From assembly GCF_027579695.1 (NCBI RefSeq), contig NC_083596.1, forward strand, positions 11,475,298 to 11,539,297: a DNA stretch of 64,000 bases, in the 5' to 3' direction. The notes beneath the pieces were generated by a model. That model worked only from the letters and a program-made list of their open reading frames with translations, ran no database searches and was not told where the DNA came from. This document shows positions 43,594-53,200 of this stretch, in pieces. A program made the translations under genes and the position numbers. This stretch comes from Neoarius graeffei (lineage: Eukaryota; Chordata; Actinopteri; Siluriformes; Ariidae). Position 1 is the stretch's first letter. Every line of letters begins with the position of its first letter.

Positions 43594-43964
43594 TAGAATT
43601 TCACCAAACTCTTCATACACAGTTGTGTAGGATTGAGATCAATCCCACTGGACGCCTTTGGGATGAACTGGAACGCTGACTGCACCCCAGGCCTCTGCCC
43701 TTAACATTAGTGCCTGACCAGAAAGCTGTTATGGTTGAGTGAGCTCAGATCCTGACAGATGTTCCAAAATCTAGTGGAAAGTCTTCCCAGAAGGGGGGGG
43801 AGTCAACTCCATGTTAAGGGCCATGGTTTTTCGAGTGGGCATATCGTTTTGGCCAGATAGTGTGAATGATGCATGGTGTGAACATTACCAGTAAAGAAAT
43901 GATGATAATATCTAGGTTTGGTATTTTCTCTGAAAACATGATGGTAGAGAAGATTGGCTGGGAT
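43594..43964. other. No recognised feature
   Basis: Short Tc1-like phrases (for example TGGACGCCTTTGGGATGAAC near 43650) suggest an old repeat, but no bounded element is seen. Confidence 0.35.
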
Positions 43965-44128
43965 TAATTGTCTCTAGGGGTGTGTGTTTAAATGTGTGCA
44001 TAGTGCCCCAGGATGGACTGATGTCCCATTCTGGATGTAGTCCCACCATATGTTCCCGGAATGGGCACCAGATCCACTGCAACCTCTACCAGGATGAAGC
44101 AGTTACTGATTGATTGATTTATTATTAG
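43965..44128 (+). mobile_element. Old SINE 3' part
   Basis: GCACCAGATCCACTGCAACC then CCAGGATGAAGCAGTTACTG followed by a GATT run resembles the tail of V-SINE/DANA-like fish elements. The head is not recognisable. Confidence 0.5.
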
Positions 44129-44149
44129 GTCATCCAGTGTCGTCCACGT

Positions 44150-44600
44150 TTCATGAAAATCGCTTCTTCTCTCAATTCTTCACCGATTTTTCTCTTCTTT
44201 TTGGCAGGAAGGTAGGTCTGCCTGGGGTGCATATAGCTTCTACCCAAATTTGCATAATTGCAATTAATAATGAGGATATGGAGTAATTAAGCCCTAACGA
44301 ACAGTTTCTACACAAATTACTTCTCCCTTAATTCTTCACCGATTTTTATTCTTTCTGGCATGAAGGTCGGGGTACCCAGGGTGCATATAACTTCTACCCA
44401 GATTTGCTTCATTACAATTATTAATGAAGCTATGGACTAATTAAGCCTTAATGAGCAGCTCAACAAAAATTGCTTCTTCTTGGTCAATTCCTCACCATTT
44501 TGTATTCTTTCTGGCAAATGGGTCGGTATTCCTAGGGTGTATATAACTTATATATAGCTTGCAACACTTATTGTGCAAGGTGGCCCATTTTTAGATCGTT
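44150..44600. repeat. Tandem repeat, three units of about 155 bp
   Basis: CAATTCTTCACCGATTTTT and its variants recur at about 44174, 44330 and 44484. Each is followed by a GGTGCATATAACTTCTACCC-like block and a TTAATGA..ATTAAG block. Units are 75-85% alike by eye. Confidence 0.75.
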
Positions 44601-44663
44601 CCTTCTGGACTAGACAGGGCAGGAGTGAGCTACGTCGTCATTGACGGTCTCATTTTTGTTACT

Positions 44664-44990
44664 GGGGCGGCACTATGGTGCAGTGGTTCGCACTGTTGCC
44701 TCACAGTATGAAGGCTCTGGGTTCGAACCTGCCGGTCGGTTCACTGGAACCTCTCAGTATGGAGTTTGCACATTCTCCTCGTGCCTGTGTGGATTACGCC
44801 AACTGACTACTCTAAATTGCCCATAGGCGTCAGTGTGGTTTGGCTGTCTGTCTCTGTGTTAGCCCTGTGATGGATTGGTGACCTGTCTGGGATGTAACCC
44901 ACCTCTCGCCCCAAGTCAGTTGGGATTGGCTCCAGCTCATGCACAACCTTCAATGGATAAGTGATATAGAAAATGGATTGATTGATGGAT
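44664..44990 (+). mobile_element. Old diverged Mermaid-like SINE
   Basis: Head with B box GGTTCGAACCT, then body blocks with many substitutions and a deletion around the CCCCACAGT block. The tail reads ATGGATAAGTGATATAGAAA. Clearly older than the other copies. Confidence 0.75.
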
Positions 44991-45404
44991 TACATACTGT
45001 AGATTTATCATTTGGAATCTGTGCATAATGATAATTCGGATGCAAACTTGAAATCTCTTCTACAAGAATTAGCATTGCTTTAGTGGTGACCATTGCACCG
45101 AAGTTCATTCAGCTGCATACCTCAACCGTAAATAAACACAGAGAAGCCTGCTAGCAATGAACATTATCTCTCTCGCCACTGAGTTGTAAATGATTTCAAG
45201 GCATTAGCTTTTATTTTTCTATGATCTCGGTGTCCTGCAGTTGAACTCCAGCTTGCACAAAAAAAAAAAAGTTTTATGAGCAGTATCAGTGAGGACACGT
45301 AGGTTAGTCTTTTATTGCCTTTGACCAGGCACAGAGGCTCTGTGGGGGATGCAGGGTTGATGAGCAAACCGTTCTGAGGCACTTCACCTGTTTACATTTT
45401 TGCG

Positions 45405-45671
45405 ATGCTGTTTAAGAATGAAGCTATGCTGCAGAAACTTGAGTGGACTAAACGAGACGGTGATCTTTACCAGGCGTCAGGAGAACTCCTGTCGAAAGAT
45501 GAGCCTGATGTTGTACTGAATGCTGCTGGAGCCATGACATCACTGATAACGATTACACGTCCTGAAATGTATCATACTGATTTAGTGTTTAGAGATGAGA
45601 GCCTGCGTCCTGCTTTAGTGGTTCATCTAAAGGATTGCAAAGGAATAGCCAAGGTTTATATAATCAGCTAA
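45405..45671 (+). CDS. Unrecognised open frame or exon
   Basis: 88 codons: LQKLEWTKRDGDLYQASGEL, LSKDEPDVVLNAAGAMTSLI and PEMYHTDLVFRDESLRPALV. Composition is protein-like. DEPDVVLNAAGA recalls an armadillo-repeat helix, but the next part does not. An acceptor-like CTGCAG (ends 45434) and a donor-like AAG|GTTTAT (near 45655) would make it an internal exon. Alternatively, the run of A directly after the stop suggests a truncated retrocopy. Not identified. Confidence 0.3.
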   Translation: MLFKNEAMLQKLEWTKRDGDLYQASGELLSKDEPDVVLNAAGAMTSLITITRPEMYHTDLVFRDESLRPALVVHLKDCKGIAKVYIIS

Positions 45672-45858
45672 AAAAAAAAAACTAATTTTTTTCTTGATGC
45701 ACCATGCCAACCACTATCCATAGCTGTTTGCGAAGTATTTCCAATCAAGTGTGTTAATGTTTCATAGGTAGAGTGATGGAGCTCAACATTTCTCGACTTA
45801 TGCTCATTTGCTGTAACCTAGCTAACAAATTGGTAATGTTCAAAACGTACCAAACATG

Positions 45859-46028
45859 CCATGGCCTAAAGGTTAGAGACGCAGCTTTGGGACCAAAAGG
45901 TTGTGGTTTTGATTCCCTGGACTAGCAGGAATGGTTGATGTGCTCTTGAGCAAGGCACCTAACTGGGTATGTTGTATATTGCTCTGGATAAGAGTGACTG
46001 ACTGCTAAATGCCTGTAATGTAATACTC
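45859..46028 (+). mobile_element. tRNA-derived SINE, third family
   Basis: ATGGCCTAAAGGTTAGAGA head, GGTTTTGATTCCC in place of the B box, body GAGCAAGGCACCTAAC, and the widely shared 3' tail GCTCTGGATAAGAGTGACTG...CTAAATGCCTGTAATG, followed by poly(A) to 46049. Confidence 0.75.
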
Positions 46029-46261
46029 AAAAAAAAAAAAAAAAAAAACGATGGTGGCTTGAAACTTGTACCTATGTTCCAAAATGCAAACTGTACATAA
46101 TGATAACATTTTGTGATGGTTCTGGGTCTTCCAATTATTATAATTTTTTTTTTTTTTTTTACATTTGTTGAACTAATATTGATTTTATGTTGAAAGTAAA
46201 GCTTTAAGGATAAATCTGTGATTCTTAAGGTTATTTTTTTTTAAAAAAAGGTACTCTACAC

Positions 46262-46700
46262 TGATCAGCCATAACATTATGGCAACACAAATTGCTTGAA
46301 AAGTTAATACTGGCACCTTTTTCTCTTTTAGCCAGCATTAACTTTTTCAGCAATTTGTGCTACAGTAGTTCTTCTGTGGGACTGGACCATATGGACTAGT
46401 CTTCGTGCCCCATGCGAATCAGTGAGCCTTCAGCACCCATGACCCTGTCGCCGGTTCACCGGTTGTCCTTTGGATCCTTGGACCACTTTTGGTCGGTACT
46501 AACCACTGCACTGCGGGAACACCTTACAAGATGTGCCATTTTGGAGGAGATGCTCCGATCCAGTCATCTACCATCACCATTTGGTCCTTGTCAGTCACTC
46601 AGATCCTTACACTTGCCCACTTTTCCTGCTTCCAACACCTCAACTTCAAGAACTAATTGTTCTCTTGCTGCCTAATAGAGCCCACCTGTTAACAGGTGCC
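46262..46700 (-). repeat. Teleost repeat of unknown class
   Basis: Begins TGATCAGCCATAACATTATG and later has a mirrored GTTCTTGAAGTTGAGGTGTT (as reverse complement) and a GTGAGTGACTGACAAGG-like block. This combination is common in fish genomes, but I cannot give its class. Confidence 0.5.
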
Positions 46701-46710
46701 ATTGTAATGA

Positions 46711-46894
46711 AGCCATGGCTTAAAGGTTGGGGAAGCAGCTTTGGGACCAAAAGGTTGTTGGTTTGATTTCCTGGACCAGAAAGAATGGCTGAAGTGCCCT
46801 TGAGCAAGGCAGCTGCTCCCCAGGCTGCTCTGGGTATATTATATGTCGCTCTGGATAAGAGCATCTGCTAAATGCCTGGAATGGAATGTAATTT
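46711..46894 (+). mobile_element. tRNA-derived SINE, third family
   Basis: Same architecture as 45859-46028: ATGGCTTAAAGGTTGGGGAA head, TTGAGCAAGGCAGCTGCTCC body, tail CTCTGGATAAGAGCATCTGC. Adds the GCTGCTCCCCAGGCTGCT block missing from the other copy. Confidence 0.75.
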
Positions 46895-47471
46895 CAGCTT
46901 TTGTTTGTTTGTTTGTTTCTAAAATTAACCATTTTATGCTTAATCAGAAATCATATTTGAATGTTTTTTTTTTTTTTTTAATATCAGTAGGAGTATCCTG
47001 TCTTATTTTAGGGTGCTGAAGCAATCTGTTTCTTGTTTATCTGTTCAATAAAATGACAAGCTTTAACAGGTATTTAGTTTCAATAGCCATCATTTGGTTT
47101 TCCGCAGAGGTGGACAGTAATGAAGTAGATTTACTTGAGTACTGTACTTAAGTACACTTTTTGAGTATCTGTACGTTTACTTGAGTTTTTTTTTTTTATA
47201 ACTTATGACTTTAACTTCACTACATTTGAAAGACAAATCTCGTACTTTTCACTCCACTATATTTCTATCAAGGTCCTTGTTACTATGAAGCAGCTTTGAA
47301 AGTGGATGTTTTTTTTTCTTTTCTTTTCTAAAATGTGATGGTTTTTGTTGTAGGTGACACTGAGACAGCCGATCAGTAATCACTAGGGTCACGTCTCGTC
47401 CATAGACTGTATAAAATCAAGTTCAATTATTTCTCAGCAGCGTTATTTGAACACGATCAGTTGACGGCAGA

Positions 47472-47708
47472 ATGGAAGGAGGCGGTTCTTCTGGAGAACG
47501 CACGCACTCATGGCTTTACCTAGAACCCATGTTTCAGTTTTCTGAAAGGATTAAAGATTCATTTTGTTTTAAATGTTTGCTTTGTTTGCTGAAAACGAAC
47601 CACATCACGGCCTACAAAAACTCGCTGTCCAACCTGCGGAGCCATATTGAAGTATATAAATGTTTTATTCTAAGAGAGAGCTTGCAACGAAGTTGTTTGT
47701 GCTTTTAG
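47472..47708 (+). pseudogene. hAT BED zinc-finger remnant
   Basis: FCFKCLLCLLKTNHITAYKN then SLSNLRSHIE is a BED-type finger (CxxC...H) as found at the N-terminus of hAT transposases. The frame stops soon after and no catalytic domain follows. Confidence 0.7.
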
Positions 47709-48503
47709 AGCTAGTGATAACATTGCAAACGTAGCTATGAGGTCTGGTTAGTTAAATGACTTGCTATGGATTTGCCCACCAAATTGCTGTAGCTTTGTTC
47801 CTGGCTAACGTTAACACACAGCTTGGATACTGTTAGTTAGCATGTAAAAACAGTTACTCTGTCTAACATGAATAACGCTAACTTATCTGAAGTCCTTTTC
47901 AGAAATATGTTTTAGCATAATCTTGCCAAATAAACAATGTAGAAATCTTTCTTTTCTAGTAGCTTTAGCTACCCAATATGATTTCGAGTTTGAAAAGAGT
48001 TTGCTAGCATGTCAGGTGGAGTTTCACTGACTAGCTAGCTTAACGTTAAACCACCATGATGGCACAGCATGCGTTCATTTTGTGAATTCACACTTCTGTC
48101 TTTGGTAATGGCGTTAGGTTTTGTAAGCGTTGTGGCAATAATACAACGATGCGTTGACAGAAAATGTACTTTTAATACTTCAGTATTTTTAAAAGCAAGT
48201 ACTTCAGTAAAAATTTGACTGGAGAACTTTCACTTGTATTGGAGTAACATTTGACCAGTGGGATCTGTACTTTGACTTACACCACTGTTCAAAAGTTTGG
48301 GGTCACTTTGAAATGTCCTTATTTTTGAAAGAAAAGCACTGTTCTTTTCAATGAAGATCTCTTTAAACTAATCATAAATACACTCTGTACATTGCTAATG
48401 TGGTAAATGACTATTCTAGCTGCAAATGTCTGGTTTTTGGTGCAATATCTCCATAGGTGTATAGAGGCCCATTTCCAGCAACTATCACTCCAGTGTTCTA
48501 ATG

Positions 48504-49315
48504 GCAAGGCAAGTTTATTTGTATAGCGCATTTCATACACACAGGCAATTCAATGTGCTTCACAAAAAATAAAAGCATAAGAACAGTAACAAAGAATTAA
48601 AGTAAAAGTAGATCATTAAAATCCAAGATTAAAAAGAAATTAAAATAAAGTAAAATCATTAAAATTAAAAAAATTATATTAAAGGAAATTAATTACACTT
48701 AAAAATTAATCAAGTGAAAGCATCTGAAAACAGCTTTGTCTTGAGCCTGGATTTAAAACTAACAACAGTAGGAGCATTTTTGATCTCATCTGGAAGTTGG
48801 TTCCAAAGCTTAGCAGCATAGCAACTAAAGGCTGCTTCACCACACTTCGTTTTGACAGCTGGTATTACTAGCAAGTTTTTCTCCTGTGATCTTTGGTGCA
48901 TATAATTGAAACATATCCAGTAGGTAGCTGGGTCCCATCCCATGTAATGTTTTAAATAGAAGTAGTAATGCTTTAAAGTCAATTCTATAGCTCACTGGGA
49001 GCCAGTGCAGAGACCTTAGGATTGGAGTGATATGGACTACCCTTTTTGTTCTTGTAAGAACCCTTGCTGCTGCATTTTGGATTAGTTGAAGCTCTTTGAT
49101 TGGTCTTTTTTGGAAGACCTGTGAAAAGGCTATTGCAGTAATCAACCCTACTGGAGATGAAAGCATGAATAAGTTTTTCTAGATCATGTTTTGACATGAG
49201 ACCCTTGAGTTTAGAAATGTTTTTTAGGTGATAGAATGCAGACTTTTTTACCACTTTCGTATGACCGTTGAAGTTAAGCTCGCTGTCAATAAGGACACCA
49301 AGGTTTTTGTGGTAC
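48504..49315 (-). mobile_element. L2-type LINE 3' fragment
   Basis: Minus-strand C-terminal protein pieces: LGVLIDSELNFNGHTKVVKK, HAFISSRVDYCNSLFTGLPK, LHWLPVSYRIDFKALLLLFK, LWNQLPDEIKNAPTVVSFKS. The 3' end is the TATTTGTATAGCGC motif at 48516. At least two frame breaks (near 48980 and 49090). The same family as, but a different subfamily from, the copy at 12-14 kb. Confidence 0.85.
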
Positions 49316-49516
49316 AATGTGTTTGCTCATTGCCTCAGAAGGCTAATGGATGATTAGAAAACCCTTGTACAATCATGTTAGCACAGCTGAAAACAGTTGA
49401 GCTCTTTAGAGAAGCTATAAAACTGACCTTCCTTTGAGCAGATTGAGTTTCTGGAGCATCACATTTGTGGGGTCGATTAAATGCTCAAAATGGCCAGAAA
49501 AATGTCTCGACTATAT

Positions 49517-49888
49517 ATCATCTCATTATCTCTAGCCGCTTTATCCTTCTACAGGGTCGCAGGCAAGCTGGAGCCTATCCCAGCTGACTACGGGCGAAAG
49601 GCGGGGTACACCCTGGACAAGTCGCCAGGTCATCACAGGGCTGACACATAGACACAGACAACCATTCACACTCACATTCACACCTACGGTCAATTTAGAG
49701 TCACCAGTTAACCTAACCTGCATGTCTTTGGACTGTGGGGGAAACCGGAGCACCCGGAGGAAACCCACGCGGACACGGGGAGAACATGCAAACTCCGCAC
49801 AGAAAGGCCCTCGCCGGCCCCGGGGCTCGAACCCAGGACCTTCTTGCTGTGAGGCGACAGCGCTAACCACTACACCACTGTGCCGCCC
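49517..49888 (-). mobile_element. Mermaid-type SINE
   Basis: Full-length minus-strand copy with a 10-bp duplication TCGACTATAT (49507-49516, 49889-49898), inside the deleted Tc1. Confidence 0.92.
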
Positions 49889-50099
49889 TCGACTATATTT
49901 TCTATTCATTTTACAACTTATGGTGGTAAATAAAAGTGTGACTTCTCATGGAAAACACAAAATTGTCTGGGTGACCCCAATCTTTTGAACGGTAGTGTAA
50001 GTAATGAAGTTGTGCACTTTGTCCACCTCTGGGTTTCTTCATCACCTTATATGAAGATGATGATGAACTGTAGAGAAATAGCGACTCCACGTCGCTAGA

Positions 50100-50249
50100 G
50101 GGCGCAGCTGTCATAACTAAAGGAAAATAATACAGTTTTCTTCGCTGTTTACCCGGAAGTAAGGAAGTAATAAACTCAGACCAGCTGCCGGCTGTACTTT
50201 TATTCATATGTGAAGTTAGTGTTTTAATTCAGGAATAAATCTAAACTCA
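50100..50249 (+). promoter_or_regulatory. TMEM141 promoter/5' UTR
   Basis: TATA-less. CCGGAAGT at 50153-50160 and GGAAGT at 50163-50168 are ETS-family sites (GABPA/ELK type), which commonly sit at the start of housekeeping genes. Only about 120 bp separate them from a hAT element end. Confidence 0.55.
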
Positions 50250-53200
50250 ATGGTCAACCTCGGACTCCGGAAGGTCGATGACGCGCTCGTGGAGAAACAT
50301 CCGGTGCAGTTTTATTCTGTAACACGTCATTCAAAAAACATAATAATGCATGATGTAATGACGTAATGATTACCTAATCCTTTTGCTCAGGGTTTACAGC
50401 AGTATGCTGCCTGCCAGTCTCGTGCATTCATGAAAGGAACAGGAAGCTTCATAGTTGGTTGGTATCTGAGCAATTATACAGTGTTTTCAACATAATATAC
50501 ATGAAATGCATTGACATTCATTCTTTATTACTGGAATTCAGGTTTATTTCATGAGCCCAATCCACATATCTGATTGAAACAAGATGTCGCATTGTGATGT
50601 CACAATGCAGTTGAGTTCTTGATTCTGATTGGTCTACACCAGCAGCTTGGACAGTAGTTCCGACCATTATCCATCCATCCATCAACTGTAGCCACTTTAT
50701 CCTGTTCTACAGGGTCGCAGGCAAGCTGGAGCCTATCCCAGCTGACTGCGGGCGAAAGGCGGGGTACACCCTGGACAAGTCGCCAGGTCATCACAGGGCT
50801 GACACATAGACACAGACAACCATTCACACTCCCATTCACACCTACGGTCAATTTAGGGTCACCAGTTAACCTAACCTGCATGTCTTTGGACTGTGGGGGA
50901 AACTAGAGCACTCGGAGGAAACCCACGTGGACACGGGGAGAACATGCAAACTCCGCACAGAAAGGCCCTCGCCGGCCACCGGGCTCCAACCCAGGACCTT
51001 CTTGCTGTGAGGCGACAGTGCTAACCACTACACCACCGCCTTGCCCATTCTATTATTCTATTCTTATTTTAAATTTCCTTGAGTTAAAGGTCTGTTTTCT
51101 TGAATATCATTAATAGTACGTGCGCTTGTCTAGTTTCTTTAGAGCAGGGGTGTCCAAACTGATCCATAAAGGGCCGTGTGGCTGCAGGTTTTCATTCCAG
51201 CCATGCAGCAGCACACCTGACTTGGCTCATTCAATCAACTGAACTGTCTTCACACAGTCAAATACTTGCAGCCACACCCACCCTTGATTAAAGGGTGGGT
51301 GTGTCAGTTGATTACCGGCTAGTGGCCTAGTGGTAGCATGTCCGCCTCTCGATCAGGAGATCGTGAGTTCTATTCACGGTCGGATCATACCAAAGACCAT
51401 CACAAAAAATGGTACCTACTACCATCTGGCAAGGCACGCTGCAATACAGATGTGAGTGGGGAGTCAAACTCTCGTGGTTACCAGAGGACTAGCCCCCCAC
51501 TGTAACCCTAGCTATGTAATAGGCGAGAGGCCGAGGGCTACGGAAACGGAGATCGGCGCCGCCCGATGCGCCATATCAGAGTTGGGCCTGGTTAGTACTT
51601 GAGTGGGAGACTGCCTAGGAATACCAGGCACTGGGCATGGGAAGGACTTTGATTTGATTTGTGTCAGTTGATTGAATAAGCCAAGTCAGGTGTGCTGCTG
51701 CATGGCTGGAATGAAAACCTGCAGCCACATGGCCCTTTATGGATCAGTTTGGACACCCCTGCTTTAGAATGTTACATGTCAAACATTTGTGTACTCACCA
51801 AGACAAATTCCTTGCACTTTTCAGATGGAAAAAATAAAAAATAAAGGCTGCTGAGTTTTGCTGCAAAAATAAGACTGGAAAAAAAAAAAAAACAACCCCA
51901 AATTGTGGCTGGGTCTGCAAGATGCTCAGTAAAACCTGCAGCTCATTTCCAACTAATTGTACCTGAGACTATTATTTCTTTTAAATCAAAGAAGCCACCA
52001 GTTAACCTAACCTACATGTGCTTCAATGAGAATGGGGATGAGAGTGTAGTGAAGATGCAAGGAGTAGACGTAAAGAAAGTTGGTGAATTCAAGTACCTGG
52101 GGTCAACTGTGCAGGAAAATGGGGGCTGCGATAGTGAGGTGAGAAAGAGAGTGCAGGCAGGGTGGAGCAGTTGGAGAAGGATTTCGGGAGTCATTTGTGA
52201 TAGGAAAGTCCCAGCAAAAGTGAAAGGTAAGATGTAATATGACCGTAGTGAGACCGGCTGTGATGTTTGGATTGGAGACCGTACCCTTAACGAAGAGACA
52301 GGAGGCAAAGTTGGAGGTGGCGGAGTTGAGGATGTTAAGGTTTGCGATGGGAGTGACGAGGTTGGACTAGATAAGGAACGAGTACATCAGAGGGACAGCA
52401 CATGTAGAGAGCTTGGGAATTAAGCTAAGAAAGATGGTATGGGCACATCCTGAGAAGAGATGCAGAGCATGTTGGAAGGAGAATGTTGAGGATGGAGCTG
52501 CCGGGCAAACGAAAACGAGGAAGGCCAAAGAGGAGATACATGGATGTGGTGAGAGAGGACATGAAAGTGGCAGGTGTGGTAGAGAAGGATGCAGAAGACA
52601 GGGAACAATGGAGACGACAGATCTGCTGTGGCGACCCCTAATCAGGAGCAGCCAAAAGAAGTTGTTGTTAACCTAACCTGCATGTCTTTGGACTGTAGGG
52701 GAAACCGGAGCACCTGGAGGAAACCCATGCAAACTCCACACAGAAAGGCCCTAGTCAGCCGCTGGGCTCAAACCCAGGACCTTCTTGCCGTGAGGTGACA
52801 GTGCTAACCACTTAGTGCTTCCAAACACTTAGCAGCCTGGACCTTTAATAGATAGATAGAGTTGTAAGGAGCCTCTCAGTGTAAATTATTTTACTATTTG
52901 TATTGTATATCAGACATCATGCCGCCCTCCGACCATTATATTATAGGAAAATAATCAACATTTGGGTTGTAATAGTAACTCGTATCACCCCATCGTTGAT
53001 TTATTCTCTTAGAACAACATGCCCTCAAATGGTTTATTCCTTACTTTATGGACTTCATGGCTGTCAGTTGTAAGGAGCCTCTCAGTGTAGATTATTTTAC
53101 TATTTGTATCGTACAGTGGTGCTTGAAAGTTTGTGAACCCTTTAGAATTTTCTATATTTCTGCATAAAAATGACCTAAAACATCATCAGATTTTCACACA

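Larger units (their letters stand above)
48280..49997 (+). mobile_element. Deleted Tc1 element carrying an L2 tail and a SINE
   Basis: CACCACTGTTCAAAAGTTTG at the left and CTTTTGAACGGTAGTG at the right, TA on both sides. Near 49489 it has AAAATGGCCAGAAAAATG, the transposase start (MARK...) of a common fish Tc1, but most of the gene is gone. The L2 fragment and SINE inside are later insertions. Confidence 0.8.
47105..50031 (+). mobile_element. hAT element nest just upstream of TMEM141
   Basis: CAGAGGTGGACAGTAATG at the left and GTCCACCTCTG at the right are inverted. The 8-bp flanks GTTTTCCG and GGTTTCTT agree at five of eight positions, a decayed duplication. It contains a BED-finger frame and a nested Tc1 MITE (48280-49997). 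Its right end is 218 bp before the TMEM141 start codon. Confidence 0.7.

Noticed and set aside
44150-44600. CRISPR-like regular repeats
   Set aside because: Units are about 155 bp, contiguous, without spacers, in an animal genome.
51579-51632. 5S rRNA gene
   Set aside because: Only the 3' half is similar, with substitutions, and it lies inside a SINE bounded by a 13-bp duplication.
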